NCBI RefSeq assembly: GCF_023074055.1
Contig: NZ_JADPKR010000108.1
Location: 464,740-528,739, forward strand
DNA: 64,000 bases
Direction of reading: 5' to 3'
DNA from: Bradyrhizobium sp. 141
Lineage (GTDB): Bacteria; Pseudomonadota; Alphaproteobacteria; Rhizobiales; Xanthobacteraceae
How positions within the stretch are numbered: the first letter of the stretch is position 1; each line of letters starts with the position of its first letter. The notes beneath the pieces were generated by a model, which had not been told where the DNA came from, did not search any database, and saw nothing but the letters and a program-made list of their open reading frames with translations. Made by a program: the position numbers and the translations under genes. Shown here piece after piece: positions 58,022 through 64,000 of this stretch.

Positions 58022-59569
58022 ATGAATGTACGGGATGAGCACACCCGATCGCTCTGGATGGATGTTTCGGTCGCCGATGCGCCGGCGCTATCCGGGACGG
58101 TGGGCACAGACGTCGTCGTTGTCGGCTCCGGAATTGCCGGGCTATCGGTCGCCTACGAGCTTGCAAGCCATGGACGCTCGGTCGTGGTGCTGGACCGCGG
58201 CGGTATCGGCAGCGGGATGACGGCGCGCACCACCGCGCATCTGGCCACCGCGCTCGACGACGGTTACGACGCGCTGGTGAGGGTGCGCGGCCTCGACTGC
58301 GCGCGGCGCTACTACCAGAGCGTCGCTGCCTCGATCGATCGCGCCGAGGCCATCCAGGGGGCTGAACATATCGATTGCGATTTTCAACGTGTCGACGGTT
58401 ATTGGGTGCAGGCGCCTGAAACCGCCGCATCCGAGCTGGACACGGAATTGGATTGCTGTCGCAAGCTCGGAATCCCCGTCGAAAACTGCATCGAGCCGAC
58501 CCCATTCCATGCCAAGGGCCAGGTGCGTTCGTTGCGCTTTCCCCGCCAGGCACGCCTGCACCCGAGCAAATATCTCGCTGGTCTTGCGAGCGCATTAGGC
58601 CGCCGGGGGGCGCAGCTCTACGCCGACACCTGTGTCGAGAGCATCCATCAGCGCCATGACGAGATGGTCGTGACGACTGCCTCAGGCTACGAGATCCACG
58701 CCGCCGACGTGGTGGTCGCGACAAACTCGCCGGTCAATGTGCAGGTGGCGATCCACACCAAGCAGGCGCCTTACCGCACCTATGCGCTCGCCGCCAAGAT
58801 TGCGGCCGGCACGCTGGACGATGCGCTCTACTGGGATACGCTCGATCCCTATCATTATGTCCGGCTCCAGCCGCACTCTGCCGACGAGGATATCGTGATC
58901 ATCGGCGGAGAAGATCACAAATCGGGTGAAGCGAACGACGGCGCACAGCGCCTTGATGCGCTCGAGCGCTGGGCGCGCGAGCGGTTGCCGGCTTTGCGCG
59001 AGGTCACTCATCGATGGTCCGGCCAGGTGCTGGAGCCGGTCGATTTCGCCGGCTTCATCGGCCACGCCCCCGGCGAAGAGCATGTCTTCATCGTCAGCGG
59101 CGATTCCGGGCAGGGGATCACGAACGGCCTCGTCGCCGGCCTCGTGGTGACGGATCTGATCACGACGGGCGCGAGCCCGTGGGAAGAGATCTACGCCCCG
59201 TCGCGGAAGATTCAGAAGAACATCGGCGAGTTCATCAGCGAGAACATCACGCCGCTGAAGAATTTTGCGGAGTATCTTGCGGCGAGCGAGATTGCGAGCG
59301 TCGAACGGCTGCGGCCCGGCGAGGGGCGGCTTGTCCGCAGCGGCCTGAAGAAGATCGCGGCTTGCCGGGACCGCAACGGACGTCTGCATCTGCACTCGGC
59401 CAGCTGCACCCATCTCGGCTGCGTCGTGCACTGGAATTCGCTGGAGCAGTGTTGGGATTGTCCCTGTCACGGGTCGCAATTCGCACCCGACGGCACCGCG
59501 CTCAACGGCCCTGCGGTCTCTCCGCTCGGCGGCGTCGAGAAGCCGGCCAATCTTGAAGCCGCGGAGTGA
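58022..59569 (+). CDS. FAD-dependent oxidoreductase with C-terminal Rieske domain
   Basis: A 515-residue fusion protein. The N-terminal DAO-type flavin domain has VVVGSGIAGLSVAYELASHG near residue 32 and ends with GDSGQGITNGLVAG near residue 360. The C-terminal 75 residues are a Rieske 2Fe-2S domain with CTHLGC and CPCHGSQFAPDG, giving the Cys-His/Cys-His cluster ligands. This architecture is known in soil bacteria, with the role unresolved. The ATG at 58022 has GAGGAG upstream; the longer frame runs into the CHAD gene and is not real. It lies 91 bases after the CYTH-CHAD stop and may share its transcript. Confidence 0.92.
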   Translation: MNVRDEHTRSLWMDVSVADAPALSGTVGTDVVVVGSGIAGLSVAYELASHGRSVVVLDRGGIGSGMTARTTAHLATALDDGYDALVRVRGLDCARRYYQSVAASIDRAEAIQGAEHIDCDFQRVDGYWVQAPETAASELDTELDCCRKLGIPVENCIEPTPFHAKGQVRSLRFPRQARLHPSKYLAGLASALGRRGAQLYADTCVESIHQRHDEMVVTTASGYEIHAADVVVATNSPVNVQVAIHTKQAPYRTYALAAKIAAGTLDDALYWDTLDPYHYVRLQPHSADEDIVIIGGEDHKSGEANDGAQRLDALERWARERLPALREVTHRWSGQVLEPVDFAGFIGHAPGEEHVFIVSGDSGQGITNGLVAGLVVTDLITTGASPWEEIYAPSRKIQKNIGEFISENITPLKNFAEYLAASEIASVERLRPGEGRLVRSGLKKIAACRDRNGRLHLHSASCTHLGCVVHWNSLEQCWDCPCHGSQFAPDGTALNGPAVSPLGGVEKPANLEAAE

Positions 59570-59582
59570 GTGGCATTCCCCC

Positions 59583-59621
59583 AAAAAAGTTGCGGCCAGC
59601 CATTGGGGGATGGCTGGCCGC
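59583..59621 (-). terminator. Rho-independent terminator for the BTLCP gene
   Basis: Perfect 12-bp arms GCGGCCAGCCAT (59592-59603) and ATGGCTGGCCGC (59610-59621) enclose a 6-base loop. On the minus strand the stem is followed by AACTTTTTTGG. It lies about 70 bases beyond the stop of the minus-strand gene, and it could also act for the rightward FAD-Rieske gene, though no T run follows on that side. Confidence 0.85.
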
Positions 59622-59687
59622 GCGCGAACCGGTCTGGGACGGGGAGGGGTGGGGATGTGACCGGGTCGCGTAACTCCTTGTCTCTTT

Positions 59688-60311
59688 CTAATCTCTGGCG
59701 CTGGCGGTGGAGACCGCCGGTCTGGTATCGCCGAGCGAGACCCAGATGTTGGGATCGCTCTGCGACTGGCGCTTGACGAAGCGGTAGCCGGTCTCCGTCC
59801 AGGCAACGACGTTCTCGTTCTGATTGTCGAGAACGAACTCGCCCTTGTCGGTCTTCACCGTCAGCACCGCGTGTCCTTCGCCCTTCTTGTCGCGCACGAC
59901 GGTGATGAGCAGGGCCTCGCGCGGCCATCCGGCATCGATCAGCATCTTGCGCTTCAACAACACGTAGTCTTCACAGTCGCCGTAACCGTCAGTCGGCAGC
60001 GACCATTTCTCGATCACGCCCCAGTGCTCCTGGTCGGTCAAAGGCTTGACGGTCTCGTTGACCCAGCGATTGACCTTGACGAGGTCGCGCCATGCGGCCT
60101 GCGACATCACGATGTCGCGTGCCTGCGTCGGTGCGCCCTGGCACTGGGCGGTATTGTCCGCACAGAACTCGACCCAGCCGATCGGCGCACGCGTAGTGTC
60201 ACCGAGGCTCGCGTAGAGCAGACGGCCTTCGCCGGCCTGCGCTGTCGCGCCGATCCCGAAGAGCATGGCGGCCAGCGCCAGTCCCTTCCCCTGTCCCCTG
60301 AAATCAAACAT
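59688..60311 (-). CDS. Transglutaminase-like cysteine peptidase (BTLCP, DUF920)
   Basis: A 207-residue exported protein. The signal peptide is GLALAAMLFGIGATAQAGEG. The catalytic triad is Cys in DGYGDCEDYVLLKR near residue 113, His in GEGHAVLTVKT and Asp in FVLDNQNENV. This is the BTLCP family, which includes LapG, the periplasmic protease controlled by c-di-GMP. The ATG at 60311 was taken; an ATG at 60341 is the alternative. No LapD-like partner is in the window. An AT-rich double palindrome lies about 100-170 bp before its start. Confidence 0.88.
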   Translation of the reverse strand: MFDFRGQGKGLALAAMLFGIGATAQAGEGRLLYASLGDTTRAPIGWVEFCADNTAQCQGAPTQARDIVMSQAAWRDLVKVNRWVNETVKPLTDQEHWGVIEKWSLPTDGYGDCEDYVLLKRKMLIDAGWPREALLITVVRDKKGEGHAVLTVKTDKGEFVLDNQNENVVAWTETGYRFVKRQSQSDPNIWVSLGDTRPAVSTASARD

Positions 60312-60414
60312 TGCGGCCCCCGTTTCTTGTTGGGACCACATTTCGCATGGAGCTTTTGAGTTGCCGCTAAGTCAGCCAAGTCAAGTCGAGACGAATACAA
60401 GTAAAAGGCGAGGC

Positions 60415-60482
60415 GAATTCGATCTATACTTGAATCGAATTCTCATAAAATTTGAAACAACTGCCATTGATTCAAATTTTAT
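60415..60482. repeat. Two adjacent AT-rich inverted repeats
   Basis: First: GAATTCGAT (60415-60423) and ATCGAATTC (60434-60442), 10-base spacer. Second: ATAAAATTTGAA (60445-60456) and TTCAAATTTTAT (60471-60482), a perfect 12-bp arm with 14-base spacer. The whole 68 bp is far richer in A and T than the neighbouring DNA. It lies in the gap between the BTLCP gene and the PilZ terminator. Confidence 0.75.
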
Positions 60483-60568
60483 CTATTAACGCGCAGACGC
60501 TGGCGGAACGCCGTTTCCGGGCGCAAATGGGCCGCGCGTTAACCCGCGCAAGACCCGCCACCACGCAC

Positions 60569-60603
60569 GAAAAAGGCGGCGTCCGCATCGCGGAGGCCGC
60601 CTT
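60569..60603 (-). terminator. Rho-independent terminator for the PilZ gene
   Basis: AAGGCGGC (60573-60580) pairs with GCCGCCTT (60596-60603), and the inner TCCGC pairs with GCGGA around a short loop. On the minus strand the stem runs into TTTTTCG. It lies 39 bases after the minus-strand stop of the PilZ gene. Confidence 0.85.
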
Positions 60604-60641
60604 CGAGGCTGGAAATGCAGTGGTTTTGACGTCCTCGCGCT

Positions 60642-61253
60642 TTACCGCGCGGTAACGCTCTCTTCGAGTGTCTCGATCGGCTGCGCGTGGACGAACTCCA
60701 GGGCGAAGCCGTCTTCGAGGTTTCTGACCACGCGGCCCTGGACCCGGCCGAGCAAAACCGTCGATCTCAGCGGCGGGCGGTTCTCCGCGGCGATCGCGGC
60801 GCCGGACAGCGAGAGATCGATGATGCGGCAGGTCATCTTGGTGCCGTCCTCGAGGGTCAGCACGGCGATCGGGTTGCGCGGCACGATACGGTCGTGGCGG
60901 CGATCCTCGGGCAGATTGAGGATGTCGCGGTTGGCGAGCCAGGTCAGCTGTGCCGCGAGCTTGTCGCGCTTGCGGGGCGTGGCACCGATCGTCATGGCGA
61001 AGCCGTTGTCGATGATGCGGGTGATCTTGCCCTCGACCCTGCCGATATGGTCGAGATAGGCGACCACGCGGTCGCCGACATTGCCGATGCCGGGGGCCAG
61101 CAGTGCCAGCCCGCCCGGCGACATGTTGATCACCTGGCAGGGGAATTCGCGGCGGTCGGGCAGCATGTAACGGCCGAGCAGGTGCACTTTCACCCGCTGG
61201 AAACGCCGACGCTCCTCGGCGGCCGGAAGAAATTTTTTGTTCGCCAACGCCAT
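60642..61253 (-). CDS. Tandem PilZ-domain protein
   Basis: A 203-residue cytoplasmic protein with two PilZ-like domains. The first has RRRFQRVKVHLLGRYML and then VINMSPGGLALL, the RxxxR and (D/N)xSxxG pair that binds c-di-GMP. The second has DRIVPRNPIAVLTLEDG and IIDLSLSGAAIA; its RxxxR is less clear, so it may be a non-binding domain. The ATG at 61253 was chosen over 61307. The neighbouring gene encodes a BTLCP-type peptidase, a family that also works with c-di-GMP, although the two genes are separately terminated. Confidence 0.88.
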   Translation of the reverse strand: MALANKKFLPAAEERRRFQRVKVHLLGRYMLPDRREFPCQVINMSPGGLALLAPGIGNVGDRVVAYLDHIGRVEGKITRIIDNGFAMTIGATPRKRDKLAAQLTWLANRDILNLPEDRRHDRIVPRNPIAVLTLEDGTKMTCRIIDLSLSGAAIAAENRPPLRSTVLLGRVQGRVVRNLEDGFALEFVHAQPIETLEESVTAR

Positions 61254-61322
61254 TTTCAACACCCGACCCCCCGCCCGGGCGGAGTCCGGGACGACCCTAA
61301 GGTGCATAGGGTTAATGCCGCG

Positions 61323-62489
61323 TTAGGATCGGGTGCGGCGGTAACGGACAGACACAATGCGCTCGAAGAGCCACATTAGCGGCGGGCAGGCCAGCACCGT
61401 CAGTGCGCCGACGTCGAGCGCGACCGCGGCACTGCCGGCCGATTTGGCGAGCCGGCCCGCCACCGCCGGGCCCAGCATCATCGCGGCATAGAAGAGTGTG
61501 TAGAATACGCCCATCCCGATCGCCCTTGTCTCCGGCGCGAGCACGCGGGCGGCCAGGCTCATGATCGGGCCGGCCGGATGGCCGCCGATCAGGCCGATCA
61601 GGACGAGGATCATGATCACGGCGTCGGACCGGGTCAGCCAGGCCAGCAGTCCGGCCACCATGAGGCTGGCCGCGCTCGCCAGCACGAGCGGCCGTTTGAA
61701 CCGATCGGCCAGATAGCCGCCCGCCGGCACCGAGATCACCGACAGCCACATCACGAGGCTGATCGCCGATCCCGCCGCCGCAATGCTCCAGCCGCGCTCG
61801 GCCAGCAGCGACGGGCCGAACGAGAAGATCATCGCGAAGCCGACATTATAGAGACCCCAGATCATACCCGCGACGATCACCGCCAGCAGCGCCAGGAGAT
61901 CGAGCCGGCCAGGGCCCACCGCGCTGGCGGTCGTTCCCGGCGGGGGCCGATAGAGCGTGATCAGCACGATGCCCATCGCTGTCAGCGTGCCGGCCGACAG
62001 AAACACCGCGCCCGCGCCGTAGGCGGTGCCGATCGCCGGCAGCACCAGGAGCGAGATCGCAACGCCGGCGGGCCATGAGTTGACGAAGATCGCCATCGCG
62101 GTTGCGATCTCCTTACCCGCGAACCAGTCGGTGCCCATCTTGGTGAGTTGCACCGTCAGCAGCACGCCGCCGGCGCCGGAGGCGAGCCGGCCCGCCAGCT
62201 GCCAGCCCCAGACGTCGGTCGTGGCCATCACGAGGCTGCCCGCCGTCATCAGCAACAGTGCGGCGATCGTCGTCGGCCTGTCGCCAAGCCTTCGGCCGAT
62301 CGCGCCGCCCGGCAGCGCCAGCACGACGCCTGGCGTGAAGTAGAGGCCGATCAGGATGCCGATGTCCGCCAGCCCAACGCCAAAAGTCTGTTGCAGCAGC
62401 GGCGCGACCGCGGCCACGCTCTGGAATTGGAATGCGATGGTGAGGCGCACGATGAACAGGATCGCAAGAATGCCCCAGCGATTGCGCAA
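61323..62489 (-). CDS. MFS transporter
   Basis: A 12-helix major facilitator of about 390-420 residues. The first helix is ILAILFIVRLTIAFQFQSVA, and the first cytoplasmic loop GGAIGRRLGDRPTTI has motif A features. It belongs to the broad nitrate/cyanate/OFA-like MFS group; the substrate is not readable. The start is uncertain: 62585 by the longest frame, a TTG at 62546 that overlaps the stop of the preceding gene, or a TTG at 62489 with GGGGGAG at good spacing, which I prefer. It follows a second MFS gene closely on the same strand. Confidence 0.88.
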   Translation of the reverse strand: MRNRWGILAILFIVRLTIAFQFQSVAAVAPLLQQTFGVGLADIGILIGLYFTPGVVLALPGGAIGRRLGDRPTTIAALLLMTAGSLVMATTDVWGWQLAGRLASGAGGVLLTVQLTKMGTDWFAGKEIATAMAIFVNSWPAGVAISLLVLPAIGTAYGAGAVFLSAGTLTAMGIVLITLYRPPPGTTASAVGPGRLDLLALLAVIVAGMIWGLYNVGFAMIFSFGPSLLAERGWSIAAAGSAISLVMWLSVISVPAGGYLADRFKRPLVLASAASLMVAGLLAWLTRSDAVIMILVLIGLIGGHPAGPIMSLAARVLAPETRAIGMGVFYTLFYAAMMLGPAVAGRLAKSAGSAAVALDVGALTVLACPPLMWLFERIVSVRYRRTRS

Positions 62490-62542
62490 CGCTTCATCTC
62501 CCCCAAGCCCTGGGTCGAGCGTGCGGTGGAGAGAGGCCGGAG

Positions 62543-63790
62543 TCAACCGGCTGTCTTCCTCGCCGCGCGCCCATAGAGCAGACACAGCAGCGCCAGCAGC
62601 ACCGCGGCCGACAGCCCGAGTGACCAGTGAATGCCGATCGCTGCGCCTGATAGCCCAACCGTGATGCCGCTGAAGGCCCGCATCCCGAGCCCCGCCATAT
62701 TATAGAGTCCGACGACGCGGCCGCGGATGTCGTGCGGCGCATTCAGCTGCACCAGGGCTTGCGCCATGGTGTTGAACGACAGCTCGAAGAATCCCGCGCA
62801 GAACAAGAGCGCGATCGCAACCGGATAGATCGGCACCGCGGCGAAGCCTAGCAGCGCCACGCTCCAGAGCATCGCGAGCATGATCGCGGTGCGCGGCGTG
62901 CCCTTGAGGCGTCCCCAGGATTCCAGCGCAATGCCGGCCAGCAGCGCGCCGGCGGCGTCGGCCGCGAGCAGCACGCTGTAGGAAACGCCGGGATCGCCAT
63001 GGCCGAGATCGCCGGCATAGCCCGGCATCTGGGCGTGATAGGCATTGCCGATCATGAAGGAGGTGAGGCCCGCGAGCCACGTCATCGCCGTCAGCACCGG
63101 CTGGGTGCCGATGGCCCGGATGGTCAGCACGATGTCGGCAAGGCCGCGCACGGCAAAGCGCCGCACCGCCACGCTGTTGTCGCGCACAGGCGCCCAGAAC
63201 AGCCACAGCAGCATCGGCAGATAGAACAGCGTGTTGAAGATGATTCCGTGCGAGGTGCCGAGCGTCAGCATGATGATTCCGCCGACGGCAGGCCCGACCA
63301 AAATGCCGAGATAGCGCGCCATCGCGTTCAGCCGCACCGCGCTCGGAAGGTCGGCGGGGCCGACGAGGTCGTAGAGCAGCAGCTGGTTGGGCGTCTGCCA
63401 CAACACGCCGGCGCAGCCATGGATCACCAGCAGCAGCATCGCGTGCCACATCTGGATCGTATCGGTGATGAAGAAGAAGCCCCATCCGCTTGATGCGACA
63501 ATGAACAGCAGCATGCCGCACTGGATGATGCGGCGCGGATCGAACCGGTCGGCGAGCCCGCCGACCGCGACCGAGAACAGCAGAAACGGCAACCAGTGCG
63601 ACAGCACCGCAAAGCCCGCCAGCGCCGGTGAATGGAATTTCTGGAACACCACCCAATAGCTGATCACATGCTCGATATTGTCCGCCATCATCGCCAGCAC
63701 ATAGGCCATGAACTGGAGGCGGTACGGCACCGACTTCATCGCCGCGAACGAGCCGGACGCGACCACGGGATTTTGGGGCAGGGGGTTCAA
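62543..63790 (-). CDS. MFS transporter, EntS-like (MFS_3)
   Basis: A 415-residue 12-helix transporter. The loop GGLADRFDPRRIIQCGMLLF is motif A of the MFS_3 branch that includes the enterobactin exporter EntS. It opens in this frame at a TTG (63790, MNPLPQNP); the first ATG lies at 63739 (MKSVPYRLQF), and neither has a strong ribosome binding site. It is the upstream member of two consecutive MFS genes. No siderophore genes are nearby, so the exported compound is unknown. Confidence 0.88.
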   Translation of the reverse strand: MNPLPQNPVVASGSFAAMKSVPYRLQFMAYVLAMMADNIEHVISYWVVFQKFHSPALAGFAVLSHWLPFLLFSVAVGGLADRFDPRRIIQCGMLLFIVASSGWGFFFITDTIQMWHAMLLLVIHGCAGVLWQTPNQLLLYDLVGPADLPSAVRLNAMARYLGILVGPAVGGIIMLTLGTSHGIIFNTLFYLPMLLWLFWAPVRDNSVAVRRFAVRGLADIVLTIRAIGTQPVLTAMTWLAGLTSFMIGNAYHAQMPGYAGDLGHGDPGVSYSVLLAADAAGALLAGIALESWGRLKGTPRTAIMLAMLWSVALLGFAAVPIYPVAIALLFCAGFFELSFNTMAQALVQLNAPHDIRGRVVGLYNMAGLGMRAFSGITVGLSGAAIGIHWSLGLSAAVLLALLCLLYGRAARKTAG

Positions 63791-64000
63791 GGGAGCACCA
63801 GGAAAGGACTATTTTGCGGCCTTACACGTTCACCGGCGAGGGCTCAAGACACTTGGGTGTGCTCGAACATCAGCCATGCAATGCTGCCACGGGCTCCGTC
63901 ATCATCCTGAGAGCTTGTGACCCTATGAGTTGCGGGCGCGCTATTTGGCTCGGTGGGACGATAGCAATCGGGCGGTAGGCCTCAAGGTTGGTGGGATTTG
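63791..64000. other. Right edge of the window, no gene recognised
   Basis: The last 210 bases upstream of the EntS-like gene hold its presumed promoter. Short frames here lack ribosome binding sites. I see no repeat or RNA gene. Confidence 0.5.

Overview
The window looks like chromosomal DNA of a high-GC alphaproteobacterium of the Bradyrhizobiaceae, most likely Bradyrhizobium or a close relative. The reasons are strong GC bias, typical Rhizobiales families (DUF3126 next to cysE, double PilZ, BTLCP, CYTH-CHAD) and palindromic intergenic repeats of the kinds common in that group. These repeats generate spurious N-termini such as MAGLVPAIY and MDARDKPGHDG in raw reading frames. I see no phage, insertion sequence or CRISPR array. 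This is mostly ordinary chromosome with several compact operons.

Layout. 1-5 kb: an Anbu operon on the minus strand (circularly permuted ATP-grasp, alpha-E, transglutaminase-like protein, an AhpD-like protein and the Anbu proteasome homologue), broken up by two palindromic repeats. 5-11 kb: single metabolic genes (CinA-like, gpt, core MetE, GST, HCCA isomerase, quinone reductase). 11-23 kb: an amide and peptide catabolic locus with enoyl-CoA hydratase, amidase, two M20 peptidases, an M81 protein and a complete dipeptide-type ABC transporter whose binding protein is divergent. 23-29 kb: a Bcr/CflA exporter, two tandem GT87-like membrane glycosyltransferases, a convergent GT-C-like protein and tRNA-Leu(UAA). 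29-37 kb: a lipoprotein, an FAD monooxygenase, an NDUFS6-like zinc protein, several hypotheticals, cysE and DUF3126. 37-42 kb: a molybdopterin oxidoreductase, a 7Fe ferredoxin and a ferredoxin reductase in one operon, divergent from an AraC regulator. 42-46 kb: small and secreted proteins and a gamma carbonic anhydrase. 46-54 kb: a PotABCD-type transporter with an Asp/Glu/hydantoin racemase and a divergent GntR regulator, then a Bug-type binding protein flanked by a direct repeat of the GntR 3' end. 54-60 kb: an amidohydrolase, a CYTH-CHAD protein preceded by a Pho box, and an FAD-Rieske oxidoreductase. 60-64 kb: a BTLCP protease, a double-PilZ protein and two overlapping MFS transporters.

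The most interesting items are the Anbu/ATP-grasp operon, the Pho box in front of the CYTH-CHAD gene, the palindrome with a -24/-12-like element in front of the araC-type gene, the duplicated GntR fragment beside the Bug gene, a 4-nt-overlapping pair of very small genes at 44.5-44.9 kb, and two AT-rich palindromes at 60.4 kb. All functional names rest on reading the translated sequences and recognising families. No database search was run.
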